A stretch of DNA of 64,000 bases from Drechslerella dactyloides. Lineage: Eukaryota; Ascomycota; Orbiliomycetes; Orbiliales; Orbiliaceae. Made by a program: the position numbers and the translations under genes. The notes below the pieces were generated by a model. That model worked only from the letters and a program-made list of their open reading frames with translations. It had not been told where the DNA came from and ran no database searches. The stretch spans positions 2,728,001 to 2,792,000 of the forward strand of contig JAGTWJ010000019.1 of assembly GCA_020064725.1 (NCBI GenBank), in the 5' to 3' direction. Numbering within the stretch: position 1 is the first letter of the stretch; every line of letters begins with the position of its first letter. Below, piece after piece: positions 33,263-45,695 of the stretch.

Positions 33263-36106
33263 GGAGAACTTTAAAGAAAGGACGATGGTGGAGCGATGTT
33301 GGTGGAGGTTGAGGTGGACTGGGGGAAAGGGGACCGGCTGCGTGTAATATCAACAGCCCCTTTCCACCACCACCGTTTTGACGACACCAGCTCTAATTAA
33401 ATCAATCAATCAATCGCCTGGGTCTTTCTTATTGCGTCCACGCCCTGGCCCCAGCCCGCCCTGCCCCAGAGGCCTGTCTATTCATCTGCCTGCTTCACGG
33501 CTGCTTCACGGCTTCACGAACTGAACTCTGCTGGACGGCAGCTGCGGCTGCGGTGCCACCAGCTGGCGGCTGGGGCGAGACCTCCCCCCTCGACGGCCCT
33601 CCCTCTCGCGAGCTCTCCTGCCCTATCCATCGACGCATTGTCCGGCCTGCGTCTGCGGCCTGCGTCCAACAGATCCGCTTCCTGCGGTTGTGCGCTCCAG
33701 CGTGCATGCAGGTCTTCACCCGGTAAGCTCACTCCTAATGCGCCTTGACGGAGAGGAATATTGAAAAAAGCGAAGCTAACTCTGCCGAGCATCGTCATCC
33801 ATGCAAGGTCCTTCTTGGACATGCACCGTTCGTCCATTCCCAAGCCCCGCTCGTGCAGTGCGCTAGTCGGACAAACAGTCTGATACAGAACATATCTGGA
33901 CCACTCGCGACTTCCTCTCACGGACTTTTCTCACCAACAGCCAGGCCCCATCGCCACCGAAGAGCAAAACAGAATCAAAAAATAAAAATCTGCTGCATTC
34001 GCAAGAGAAATAAAATGTGGTAATCGCAAATGAAACGCGCTGCGCTAGGCCCTAAGGCACGCCCGCCGGTGGCCCAATGACAATTTGCTGCTGCCGGGCC
34101 CGCCTCAGCGAGATGAGCGAGGTTTTGGAATCAGCTTGGGGAAGGTCCTGAAGGGAAATTAAAGCAAAATCAAAAAGCAAAAGCAAAGACGCAAAAACAG
34201 GCCGGCTAGCCGCCTCTCCACCATGGGAACACCTGCTTTCCACAGCTATCTTGACCTGTTTGGTGGTCGAATCGCCTGTTCCTCATTGGGTCAGGGGCAC
34301 AAATTTGCACCGCCGAGACTCTTGCTCTTGTGCTCGTTCTGCATTGTTGTTTATTAAACCGGCCGGTTGCCAACCAACCAGCCGGTCAGACGATGGTGAC
34401 AGCTGCTGTTGTCTGTATGGTGTGGGTGTCGAGGTGGGTCAGCTCAGTTGCATGACTCTTGTTCCGGCTTCCACGCAGGCGTCGAACGTGCATTCGAAGA
34501 TGCAAGTGTCTTTCTGTCTGTTTGGCATTGCATCGGGACTGCAGCTACATGCATGCATCCATCATCACACGTTCATCTCTGGCAGACCTTTTCGGCCATT
34601 GGCGGTTCACACCGAGTTGGACCTCTCACATCCATCCACTCACCCACACCCCCCCCTCTTTCTCAGCAATTAGTAACTTCCCGGACTGCGACTCAATTTC
34701 CGAGGAGGACGACTCTCGAGAAGGGCAAAAAGACCTCAACTTCGTAATTACTATGGTTTTAGCCTCTAAGCGTTACGAAGTGCTGGGGATGTTGAAATGT
34801 CTTTCTTGGCGACGCGACCTGGTCGGAAATCTATCAAACGGAAGCCATTCGAAGCCCCTTTTTACCCAAACCCCATGCAGGGTCCGTGAGCAATGTGAGC
34901 CGTGCCGAATTTCTGCACTTTCTGACATGTCTCTCGCCCCTCGCAGGCCAGAACCAATATTGAAATTTAAAATTTAAAATAGGCTTGCTTGCTTGCCTGC
35001 CTGTCAGTCTGCTGCTTACCTGCTTGCCCGTTGGCTCGTCTACCAGATGACGTCTCCGGCTAATCAGTCCGATGTTCTGTTTGGTTTGCTCCAGCCTAAC
35101 CGCCAGCCACAGATCTCATCAGGCAGACAGACGGTCCTCTTTTGACGCAAGGAGTCGACCGTCTTCCCCGCCTTTTCGCTTTAGCCATGCGAAAAGTCCG
35201 GGCTGCTAAAATTAATCGGAATCGATGATCATTTCAAGATCGAGGATTCTTATCAATTGCAATCGACATTTACATGTACCCTGACCGTTGCGCCGAACGA
35301 AATTACTCCAATTGATAGGTGTCTTCATCTCTTCCTTTTCCCGGGAATCGATCGAAACTCTATCTTGCGCAGGCACAAATCTTTTCTCTCCTTGATTGCT
35401 GTTGAATCGGGTCACCTGGTACCACGGCAGCCTTGTCTGTACCAACCTTTCGTACCTCGTACACTTTCCTGTTGGACAATTGCAATTGGCATCTGTCCAC
35501 TTCGCGCCAATGCGATATCGCAAGATCACCCCTTACATTGTAACATCAGCATTGCATTGTTATATAACCTCACCTGTTTTTCTGCATACAGGTCGGGTAC
35601 ACCCCAGAGCTCGCGCCGGTTGGAGCATTGATAAATGTTGGAAGGTGCGCGCGAATGTTCGTGCTCCTCTCGACACGTTGCGAGTCTAAGCACGAACATT
35701 CCATGCGATACATACGTGGACAGGCCGCTCCGTCCTGTCTTGTCTCACATGCAAGACGGGGTAGGTGGTTCGAGCATTTTCTTCGCGCGGGAAGCTCGAT
35801 TCGCCGGACGTGTGCGACACAAGTGCCACGCAGGCGAGCGAGCAGGTTTCAAGCTCGACTTATCGTTGCGCAAGCGGCGCGGGCTTTAGAATTGAGCCGT
35901 CGACCTGCTGGTCCGAGCTTAGTTTCCCAGGGGCGACGACACGGAAGGAGCCTGGTTCCACGGATGTCACCTGCAGCTAAAGACTCTAGTTCGAATGTTC
36001 CGATTACAGCTCGGGGCGCAAAAAAAATAGAACTACGGAGGGATCATGCTTGCTAGACATTATCATTTTTTTCGTGACACCCAAAAAGCACACAAGCTGC
36101 GAACGC

Positions 36107-36124
36107 GAGAGAGAGAGAGAGAGA
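36107..36124. repeat. GA dinucleotide microsatellite
   Basis: Nine perfect GA units in the 3' flank of the WD-repeat gene. Confidence 0.9.
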
Positions 36125-36493
36125 TGTGGCTGATTGCAGACTGTGGTTTGAATCCACCAACGTGATGCTCGAACTGGTCAATATGCACATACAAACGTAG
36201 AGTTTCATAAGACGTAGCAAAGGCAGGCAATGAATGGAATCCAAGCAACTGGTAAGATGTGATGGCCTCCCTCCCCTCGAGCGGCCTTCCAAAAGACTCT
36301 CTTCGGCGCAGAAAAAAAAAACCTGGTGTAAAGTGAACGTCATACCAGAATGGACCGCGGAACGCGAGCAGAAAAACAAAATAAAGGCACAGGAAACGTG
36401 AACCCCGCATACCCTACCCCTCCACGCATGAATGACCCCACAGAAAACATATCCCAAGAAGCATGCAGATAAAATCATATAAAAGACAGTCGC

Positions 36494-39272
36494 TTAGATG
36501 ACACCCAAAAAGTCCAGATTGATATCCCGTAGTCTCATTCTGCGCCGTGAAATGCGTGGCTCGTCATATTGTCCGGCGTCTCGCCTGTCATCGTCATCAT
36601 CGTCCAGGTGACCGGGCACCCCGCTCTTCCACCGATCGAACACCATCAGACCGCCAACGACCTTGTCCGAGTTGGCAATGTAGAGCTCTCGTCCCGTCGG
36701 CGAAAAGCTGATGCCTGCGATCTCTCCGAAAAAGTCGATGCGCTGCCGACTTTCCCAAGTGACAGCATCCACTATCGAAACCATATCCGCCGGTTCCGCA
36801 AAGGCCAGAACTCGTGGCCCGCTTCCTACTGGCGTGAATCTCAGCGACCTCGCACCCGCAATGTCCGCATCGAGAACAGCCACCTCCCTCTTGAAGTTCC
36901 TCGCATCGTACACCCTCACCATCATGTCCTGGTTCCCGGTCGCGATAGTATGACCGTCATCCGACCAGGCGCATGCAAATCCGTAATCCTGATGCCCTGG
37001 TAGCTGATGAATCGTCTCTCCATCGTCAGCTCCTTGTATCACTACCTCCCTCGCGTCGCCGACAATCACCCGCAGGCGCCCGTCCGGCGAGGTGGCAGAG
37101 CAGTTGATCGCCCATGGCAGCCGGAACTCTTCCACGATCTTGTTCCGGTAGCAATCCAAGATTCGAAGCCTTTCATCGTTCGACGAGAACACCGCCCTAG
37201 GTGTACTCGTAGTTCGCGATTGAAAGAAATGGACGTGGTTGGTGATCCCATTGCTGTCCGTCGTCACCAGACCTTCGACAGGCTTCGAACTCAGAGGCGC
37301 ATCCAAAGACTTCATGGAGTACTCGCCGTAAAACCCACCCGCAATCAACACCCCAAAGTCGGATGCGAGCGTGGTAATTTTGACGGGGTCTCCCGAATAC
37401 GGCCTCCTGAGATCCATGACTGTGTCCGTCAAGCCTGTCTGTGGATCCAGCCGGGAAACGATCGAGTCTCCGGTGTAGAATACGTCGTTCTTAGAAACCG
37501 CAGATATGACGTTGCGAAGCTGGAAATGCGAGAATCGAACACCCAGATTGTTACACGTCTTGCGGAACTGGAAAAGGTTTTCTCGGATTGGAAGAAATTG
37601 CGGAACCTTGACGGTAAATTCATTAATGATGAGCTACCGAACAGAACTGGGGTCAGGATCTGACCGGACTCACTCTATGGGGCTCCGGATACGGCTTCAT
37701 GTTGGCGTAGTTGGAATACTTTTTGTTCCTGAGCAATCGAAACCTATGTCGTTCCATATCCAACTCTCTCCAAGGAATCCCTTGATAGTCTGGACAGTAA
37801 TCATCAACTTCTTCCCGGTTGAGTTCATTTGGTAGATGGAAGTTCAGAATCTCGACAAAATCAGGATTGATCTTGCACTCAGCATTAGCAATCGGGTCCT
37901 GTCGGTATTTGACCGTCAACATGTTGCAAAAATCTGCGAAAGACAGATTCCGTTCGTATTCGCCATGGAATTGGGGGCCCGGCCACTCAGGAGAGTCGTC
38001 AATCGTAGCTGTGAATGCAAGGAAACCGTTCCCAGCACCCTGCAAGATGTTGAACGGAAGATTTGGGTGATTCGTGATCCATTGTTGCGGTATGGGCTGG
38101 ATGTGAGGCGGGAAGATGCCCTGAGGTATGGTTATAGGAATGTTCTGAGGTGATACCGCCGTGTTAAATGTGGGGTTGTCGAGATCCATGGGATCGGGAA
38201 GTTGATCGAGAAAACCGGCAAAGTCAAATTCCATGAGTTCATCATTTCCGGCTTCGAACAACTCAAAAGTCGGCATCTCGGCTGCGGGTGACTCGTTGAG
38301 AATGCTTTGTAGGGGCTGATCAGTCGTGCCGGATGCCGTCTCCGTGGAGGAAGGTCCAGGATCCGCCGGTGTGTATGGGCTGATGATATTATCAGAGGAC
38401 GCGCCTTCCAGGTAGTCGTTGTCAGCGCTGTTCTCCTCGTTATTGCTGCCAAGGGCGTCATTCTCGTCGGAGGAGATGTCAGAGTCTTCGTAAACTGAAT
38501 CCATACAGACATCCTGAGAGTTAGCAACAAGGTTGTGGTGAAGTGACGAGCTGGTCTGCATCACATCGCTGTCGGAAGATGTCGCTGACAGCTGTCCCTC
38601 TGCTGCCACTCCGCCGATGGACGGATCTGTATCCTGGATCGCATTGACACTGGAATTTCCGTCATCGTCCTGGGGAGTCAAGGTGCCTCCGTCCGGTAAG
38701 CTTGAAAGAGAACTGGAGTATGGCGGTGTGAGTAGCCTATTCAGAGCCGGTGCTGAGTATTGGAGAGCCGGTGTCTCGTTTCCTGGAGATGGTAGGGTTT
38801 CTCGGTGTGCGCCGGCGACACATTCATCGGTATCGACTTGTTCCGCGTCATAGTGAGAGCGGCTGTTGCTGCTGCTGCTACTCGCAGTGGTGGCGACGGA
38901 CAGGGTGGGACTTGTTGTACGAGGCGAAGAGGAGTCCAGAAGACGGGAGCCTGACGGCGACGAGTCGTCGGCGTGGATAGGCAATGATTCACAGTCAGTA
39001 TTCAATGGTGGTAGAGGAGGTAGGAGATCTTGTTCCGCTTCGTCCGTCGCATAGGCGTCGGGAGCGTCCGGGGACTGTGGATCGGTCATCGGCGGCCTCG
39101 ACCTAAGATCGCTAAAATGGATAGACGCCGCGCTGGTAGCCGCCGTCTCGGGGAAGACGGCGGCAGCGGCAGTGGAAGGAGCCGGAGAAGGAGACGGGTG
39201 GAGTCCGCTACCGTCGACACCGGACGAAGCATCGGCGGAGCATTGTGGATGGGAATGGTCGAAACCAGACAT
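36494..39272 (-). CDS. WD-repeat protein of the S. pombe C2A9.03 type, with a long disordered N-terminus
   Basis: Two exons, 39272-37674 and 37567-36494; 890 residues. Residues 1 to about 430 are Ser/Pro/Asp/Glu-rich and apparently disordered, with TA and SP clusters. Between about 430 and 570 a conserved stretch contains FHGEYERNLSFADFCNMLTV, DYQGIPWRELDMERHRFRLL and NYANMKPYPEP. The intron removes 106 nt and joins PEPHR to FRKTCNNLGVRFSHFQLRNV. The rest is a beta-propeller with recognisable blades (SPDGRLRVIVGD, GHQDYGFACAWSDDGHTIATGNQD, ISFSPTGRELYIANSD). It ends with an Asp run and a basic tail. The family is conserved in fungi, but I know of no established biochemical role. It is divergent from the epsin gene. 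Confidence 0.88.
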
Positions 39273-40660
39273 GCAGCACGATGGCGACAGCGACGGCTGC
39301 GGTTTGTGTGACCAGCGCCGGGATTCGATCAGACCAGCGGCTTGTGGGCTGTCCGTGTGATGGTAACAGCAGCCAGGAGGTTGGAGAGGAAGCGGAGAGT
39401 CCTGGTGGGAGGCCGACGGTCTTCTGCGAGGCTGCGAGGCGGGGACTCGAGTCTTTCCTGCAATCCTTCTGTCCTTCCGGCCGTCGTGGTGGGGGGAGAG
39501 CTGTCAAGGCGGACAGGTACAGCTGACCGGCCAGCGGATGGGGTCGGTTTGGTCGCCTGATAGGACCGAGCAGCGACCCGGGTTGAAGGAAGGATAGAGG
39601 AAGGATAGAGGAAGACGGAGACGCTAGACGAGCGAGCGAGCGAGCGAGCGATCGAGAAGTTGTGGATTATGCTGGTCTGCAGTGTCTGCCTCGTAGATGA
39701 GCCTGTTCTTCGGGCGGGCGGACAAGCAGACAGGCAGACAGGCCGTCCGACTCTATCGGGTCAGGTCGTATCGCCAACCAGGCCGGATACGCAACCTCGG
39801 CGGCTGGGGCCAACTGAGCTGAGCCGCCTCCTTTTTCCAGACGGGCAAAGAGCCGGGCCGACGCTGGTGATGCTGAGAAGCTGGCGGTGGGCGCGGGAGA
39901 GCAGTCGATGGCGATGGCGATGTCGATGTCAAGGCCGAGGTTGAGGTTGGGGTTGAGGTTGAGGCCAATGCTGGCGACGCTGTGCAGCGAGCGGCGGGCA
40001 GAAGAACGGCTGGCAGCTGCGGCGGGCGGGTTTGAGGCAAACGTCGGGCTTGAGCCAGCACAAACGGCTGCAAAAGGAGGGCTCCTTCTCCCGCCGTCAT
40101 CACCGCCATCACCACACCATTTTCGCCATCACCAGCATCAAGCACCAGCATCACTCCATCGCCGGCTCTCGAACCGCCAGCCCGTCGTCGTCGGCGCCCT
40201 CTCTCCGCTCGTTCTCCCCCTTTCCTCTCCCTCGCTCTCCCTCGCTCCCCCGTCGGCCGGCATCCAGGTGCACCATTTGGCTGTTGGTCCGTCGTCCGCC
40301 GTCGCTAGTTGTTAGCTCCCATCGCTCCACCCCATCGTAGCTCGTCAGCCTGCACTCGTGCTCCCAGACCGCCGGAGACAGTCAGCCAAGTTCCCAGCTC
40401 CGCCACCCAGCTCTCCCGAGCCTCTCTCGGACCTGCTCGGCATCGTCGTCACTCCGACGCCGGCCGAAGAAATCCCCCGGCGACAGCCTAAGCCATCCTT
40501 CATCTTGGGTTCTCCGGCATTCCGCTACAGTCGGCTGCCAGCCCAGACAGCCTGCCGCTAAAACACACACGATATCACCCATCATCCTTCAAGGGGCTCC
40601 TCTACATCCTTCCCCATTCCCGACTACCGTCCCGCCTGCACGGCCCAATATATCTGCACA
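39273..40660. promoter_or_regulatory. Divergent promoter region of the WD-repeat and epsin genes
   Basis: 1.39 kb between two divergent start codons. It contains five GAGC units at 39630-39650 and duplicated ggaaggataga blocks near 39585-39612. GAGGTT/GGGGTT tandem sequence lies at about 39935-39963. A pyrimidine-rich stretch at 40195-40255 is read toward the epsin gene. Frames of up to about 140 codons overlap here on both strands and look like chance. Confidence 0.45.
39630..39650. repeat. GAGC tetranucleotide microsatellite
   Basis: Five perfect GAGC units in the WD-repeat/epsin divergent promoter. Confidence 0.9.
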
Positions 40661-42775
40661 ATGTCGAAAATCTTCCGGGAGGTCAAGAACGTGACCAAGG
40701 GGTACTCGAATACCCAAATCAAGGTTCGCAATGGTCAGTATCCCCGGTCTCCATCATAGCGCTGTGCTCTTGCACCGTCTTCCTCTTCACTCCGTTTCTC
40801 AATCCGTTGTCGCAGACTGAGCGGCGTGATGGGTTCTCGATGGCAAGCTCCTCTGCTTCCGCTAAATGGCATATGCTAACCTCGGCCTTCTCGTCTTGTA
40901 GCGACCAGCAATGATCCCTGGGGCCCGACAGGAACCGAGATGAGCGAGATCGCCAGAATGACATTTGACACGTTAGTTTTCAAGTCGCCCTTCAACCACA
41001 TTATAAGCGCCTTGCTAATACTGCGGACAGCAATCATGATTTTTTCGAAATTATGGACATGCTAGATAGAAGGCTGAACGACAAGGGAAAGAACTGGAGA
41101 CATGTTCTAAAGTCTTTGAAAGTTCTAGACTACTGCCTTCACGAGGGCTCGGCGCACGTCGTTGTTTGGGCTAAAGATAACATATACATCATAAAGACTC
41201 TCCGTGAATTCCAATATATTGATGAAGAGGGCAAGGACCAAGGACTTAACGGTATGTGGACGTAGATGGCGGATTTTTGGCTAATACGCCTCTTCCCTTC
41301 CGGTTCCTGACTAACAAGCCTACTTTCTTGCACAAACAGTCCGGATAGCAGCCAAGGAACTCACCGGTCTGATATTGGACGAGGAACGCCTCAGGAACGA
41401 ACGGAAGGACAGGAAGTCTTGGAAGGCACGTGTTGCCGGCTTGGATGAGGGCATCTCATCCGAGGGATCCCATCCACCGAGGGAACAGCCGCGGCGCCGC
41501 CAACAACGCCCAGCCAGAAATGAAGACGAAGACCTCGAGTACCGTCTTGCAATTGAAGCGAGCAAAAACTTGGCAGAGGAGGAGGCAGCCAAGAAAAAGT
41601 CTCGCCCCAGCGATACCGAGGACGATGATCTCGAAAAAGCCATCCGTTTAAGCAGGGAAGAGGAGGAGCAACGTCAGCGAGAGCTCGAGCAGGCGAATGA
41701 GAATTCGTTGTTCGACGATGCTACTCCGACTCCGACACAAGCTCAGCCTGCGCAGCAATTCCCGCAGCAGAACTGGCAACAGGGACAGACAGTCGACCTC
41801 TTTGGGGATCCGATTCAGCCTCAGTCAACCGCATTCCTCAACAATGTCTATTCCCAGCCTCAGCCTGGGCTTGACCCCTCCCAATATGGTCAGCAACCTG
41901 GAGGTTACGTTCAGGGACCAGTGGCGACTGGATGGGGTCCTGGTGCGCAATTCCCGCAACCGACTGGTTTTGATCAGCAGCCGCAGCCGCAGCCACAACA
42001 GACTGCATATCTACAAGCCCAGAATACGATCCAACCACAGAACACTATCCAGCCACAGCAGACTGCCTTCAACGTGAGCAACCCATTCGGGACTACCTTC
42101 AATCCGCAGGCGACTGGATTCCTTGCTCCGGACACCAACAACCCGTATGGGGCCAACCCACTAGGCGTGCAGCCAACTGCGGAGCCTATCAAGCCAATGC
42201 CGACAGGGTCGAACAATCCATTCGCGCAGTTCGCATCACCACCCGCTCAGAGTAACGGGTTCGGCAGTATATCCCCCCAAAGGACAGCTCAGCCATCTCT
42301 TTCGCAGCTCCAACAACAAAAGCAGGTCGCAAGCTATCCTTCCGGGTTTCAACAGCAACCACAACAGCCCCAGCAGCCCCAGCAGCCCCAAATTGCCGTC
42401 TCCGACCCCAAGCACGCCCATCTCAACGCTCTCCTCGCTGCAGGGAACGAGTCTGGCCAGGATACTTTCGGCAACGTGGGCAATCTGCGAATTCCCGCTC
42501 AGCATACTGCTCCGGGTACCTTTATAAACTCCGCCGGCAGTGGTCGGACTGGGATAGCTGCACAAGTTACCGGGAACAATCCTTTCTTGAACACACAATT
42601 TACAGGTGTTCCTCAGCAGCAGTTCCCACAGCAGAATAGAATGATACCCGCGGCTACTGGTCCTGCTGGAATGAACGGATACGGACAGCCGAATCCGTAT
42701 GGGGGTTTTGGTGCACCGCAGCCGCAGCAGCCGCAACAGCAACAGCAACAATCGACAAACTTGATCGAGTTTTAA
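40661..42775 (+). CDS. Epsin (ENTH-domain clathrin adaptor)
   Basis: Endocytic adaptor that binds PIP2, ubiquitin, EH-domain proteins and clathrin. Four exons: 40661-40733, 40902-40971, 41031-41251 and 41340-42775; 599 residues. The ENTH domain (1 to about 145) begins with the amphipathic helix MSKIFREVKNVTKGYS and includes NDPWGPTGTEMSEIARMTFD and WRHVLKSLKVLDYCLHEGS. Two ubiquitin-interacting motifs follow: DEDLEYRLAIEASK (about 184-200) and DDLEKAIRLSREEE (about 215-230). The C-terminal half is Gln/Pro/Asn-rich with NPF motifs for EH domains (NPFGTTF, NPFAQF, NPFLNT). It ends in the clathrin-box-like NLIEF. Domain order and length match Ent1/Ent2. Polyglutamine-type CAG/CAA runs near 42350-42390 and 42720-42755 may vary in length. 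Confidence 0.96.
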
Positions 42776-44239
42776 GCTTGTTGCTCTATGAGGCACCTAT
42801 TAGCCGTACCTGCTAGTTTTGGTCGCCTTTGCTATAACGAGTGAAGCAGCGTTTGGTTTCATCCCACGCATGGTCTGGATAAAATGTCGGATGAGGTCGA
42901 TCCTACCTTTTTGTTTATGTTGATTACTGTCCTGTTCGTTTCTTTTCTGGCGTTGAATTGAATTCCCTATTGAGATTGCCCTTGCTTTCCGATCGATTCC
43001 TTGTGCGGCAAACGCTCATATACCTCCCTGGCCGTTTCTTTCTTCAGTTCCTCTAAAACGACTACTTTGGTATCCATTCGTTATCGTTGTCCTTTCTGTG
43101 GTCTTGTCCTCGTCATCTCCTCCCCCTTTATATCTTATTCAATTTTATTCCGCCGTTTACGGTCCACGTTTTCCTCTTTGTGACTCCAGGCTTTCAATCG
43201 GGATACTTCCGTTATAACATTGTGCTTCTCCCGTATTTTGTCGATGCTGCAGCCCGAACCGATCTCGATTGATTGAAAGAAAAACTCCTTTCCCCCATTT
43301 TGAGGTACACCTTCCGAGCAACGTCGGACAAGGGCCTAGCGTGGATTCTCAAGTCAGGCTGGCCAGAGGTGCCGTGTTCCCATTCTTGTATATATGTTGG
43401 ATTGAAGTATCGTTATCTGCTGCCTCTCCTTCTCTACATTCGTTTCAAATGGTCGAAGGGCGCGCACAATGAATACGGCCATGCATTTTTTGCCTACGCG
43501 GCCACCTGACGTCATGCATGTAGACAGCGACAGCGCTTTAGCGTCTCCGAATATGCTCCGAAATAAAGCCGAGAGATATCGGCATTAGTCACTTACGTCC
43601 GGAAGGGGGCCGGCTTTAGCAGGTTGCAGGGCCACAAATTAAAGTTATCTGATCCGACCAGCTGCGTCCAAGAAGGAAGCCGACAGCTTGGTCTGCGCTC
43701 TTTCCCCGGCGTGTACTCTCGGCCGGGCGGCCGACGGAGTAATGGCGCGTTTGGGCCAGCAGCTGCTTCGTAAGCCTTATTAAAGCAGTTATTCTCTAAT
43801 CCTTCTTCTTTTTTCTCTTCCTCTGGTTCCATATTTCTTCATCTACCGACCAAAAGGGCATATCTGCGGCGTATTCGCGGCCCCATTGATGGAATTCCTG
43901 TAGAGTGCGCCTGAACTTGATTCGTATTTCCTTCATCCTCCTCCTAAACGCTGTGGCACTCTTTCGACGAGGGCAGGCGGGGTAAAAAAGCGTCTCCAGA
44001 ATCTCCTCTACCACCTGGTCAAAGGTGAGAAAGATTAGATTTGCATGAAAAATAGTAGTTGTCTTGTCGCGCTTTTTGAGATATTCTTTATCTCCTGGTG
44101 CAAGCTGCCAGCTAACTACTAAGTACCTAGGTATCGATAGGCATTTACCTCTATACCACATCCACCGGGTATAAACGAATCATAGTAGCGCCTGGTCTCG
44201 AGGCTAGAACCATAGGCCTAGGCTCAGGAGTCGACAGCC
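42776..44239. other. Epsin 3' region and Aim32-like promoter
   Basis: 1.46 kb between two plus-strand genes. The left half is T-rich and fits a 3' UTR. A 121-codon minus frame at 43796-44161 has helical, basic character (ending RKRKKKKD) and is annotated separately with low confidence. Nothing else is recognisable. Confidence 0.5.
43796..44161 (-). CDS. Doubtful small ORF, basic helical protein
   Basis: 121-codon minus-strand frame starting ATG TGG. The translation has a plausible amphipathic helical segment (VVEEILETLF, then RRMKEIRIKFRRTLQEFHQW) and a Lys-rich C-terminus. I recognise no family. It lies in the promoter of the Aim32-like gene and may be a chance frame, a remnant exon, or a small lineage-specific gene. 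It is listed because its composition is more protein-like than that of other intergenic frames here. Confidence 0.15.
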   Translation of the reverse strand: MWYRGKCLSIPRYLVVSWQLAPGDKEYLKKRDKTTTIFHANLIFLTFDQVVEEILETLFYPACPRRKSATAFRRRMKEIRIKFRRTLQEFHQWGREYAADMPFWSVDEEIWNQRKRKKKKD

Positions 44240-45695
44240 ATGTTGAAGCGTCTTGTCAGATCCTGGACGGGCTCCGGGGCCGCCACTCCAGGCGGCACAC
44301 CCATTACTAAAGATAACCTCTTCGATACTATCCCTCCGGAATGCGATCTCGAGTGCCACACCTGTACTATCAAGTACCCATCCAGCTTCAAAATTGAGGA
44401 GAGTACCGATTTGTGGCAGAGCGGCAAGGAGTGGGCGACACACATTATAATCGCGACGGGGAAGTCTGACTGGGTGCGAGATGTCGAGTAAGCGTCGGCT
44501 CCTGTATGGTTATATCGACGACAGCTCTGACAGATTCCTTCTCTAATACAGTGACGAACGGGGGTCCCTGATGGAAGCTATCAGCAAGGCAAAGAAACCT
44601 ACCAACGGGGTCAGTTGAGCCCAGCCCAGATGAACCAGAGAGAATTGCATCTGACAAACCGCAATTGATACTGGATAGAAATTGAAAGTATCCGCCTCGA
44701 ATATGTGCCCCCCGCCGGAGTACTTTACCGAGGACCCAAAGCCCACGACGTGCATCATCCTGCCGTCGTGGACACAGATTGAGCGGCTAACACCAGACGA
44801 TGTCCCCGAGCTCATCGACAAATTCATCAGCCCGGGTCCGACGACCACCACACCGATGGCCGGCGCTCGGGACAGAATAAAGGAACAGCAGGCCGAACTA
44901 GCGGAAGCCGTCGCAAGGGAGCTGGCAGAAGAGGAGGCCGTGACAGAAGAAGAAGAGGCCCGTGTAACAATAACTGTGCCGTCGTCAGAATACCCTGGCA
45001 TCAATGGGGATCAGCGGCACGACGCCCTGGATACCAAAGCATCGGATGACGCAAATGGCAAAGGACTCCAGGACAGCGTCGGCCCACCAATCGAAGAGCT
45101 ATCCAAGCTATCGCTAGAGCCTATCCCGACTGCAACTGCCGCTGAGCTGGCGGCCTCGTCGTATCTCAAGTCGTACGAATGTCCACACGACTACCTGATC
45201 CTACTGTGCTCCCATAAGCATCGTGACGGTACGACCACCCCTCGTTCCTGCTTCTTGTGCACACACACACGCTGTTTCCCTCACACGGCTGATATGCACC
45301 CCTGAACATCACTTTGTTTACATATATCTACCTTTTTTTGCCAATGTAACCTGGATGATATGTTACTAACGGCTCGTTCAGCTCGCTGCGGCAAGTCCGC
45401 TCCGCTGATCCACAAGGAGCTCCGCCGGCACCTACAACCCCTAGGCCTGTACCGCGACGTCGACGATTTCCGCCCAGGGGGCGTGGGCATCTTCTTCATC
45501 AACCACGTCGGCGGCCACAAGTGGAGCGCAAACATGATGATCTATCGCAAGAAGGCCGGGCAAGGGATCTGGCTGGCGAGAGTCAAGCCGAACGATGTCG
45601 AAGCCATCGTCAAATGGACCCTCCTAGAAGGGAAGGTGCAGCCGGACAAGATCAGGGCCGGGTTTGACAGGTCGAGGGGCGTTACCAGCTGGTAG
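44240..45695 (+). CDS. AIM32: Aim32/Apd1-type thioredoxin-like ferredoxin (Suc_Fer family)
   Basis: Four exons: 44240-44487, 44552-44609, 44679-45228 and 45382-45695; 389 residues. The basic N-terminus MLKRLVRSW suits mitochondrial import, as for Aim32. The first part holds CDLECHTCTIKYP. The C-terminal thioredoxin-like domain has CSHKHRDARC (Cys279 and Cys288, nine apart) and HVGGH (His327 and His331, four apart). This matches the two-Cys, two-His pattern that binds a [2Fe-2S] cluster in Apd1. A Glu/Ala-rich insert (about 155-235) separates the halves; it is hydrophilic and probably helical, then disordered. A redox or Fe-S role in the mitochondrion is inferred from the family. Confidence 0.88.

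Larger units (their letters stand above)
32885..36493. other. 3.6-kb intergenic interval without a convincing gene
   Basis: Holds the GH17 promoter on the left (CT-tract at 33177-33262, AATC repeats at 33400-33415) and the WD-protein 3' region on the right (nine GA units at 36107-36124). The frames seen here (up to about 170 codons, for example 34459-34977 plus) look unpatterned. Short direct repeats such as ttgaaatttaaaatttaaaa near 34960-34980 and tgctt/tgcct runs at 34981-35030 are present. No tRNA fold was found. Confidence 0.55.

Noticed and set aside
36144..36165. tRNA T-arm-like sequence (gtggtttgaatccacc)
   Set aside because: No acceptor, D or anticodon stem could be formed around it.
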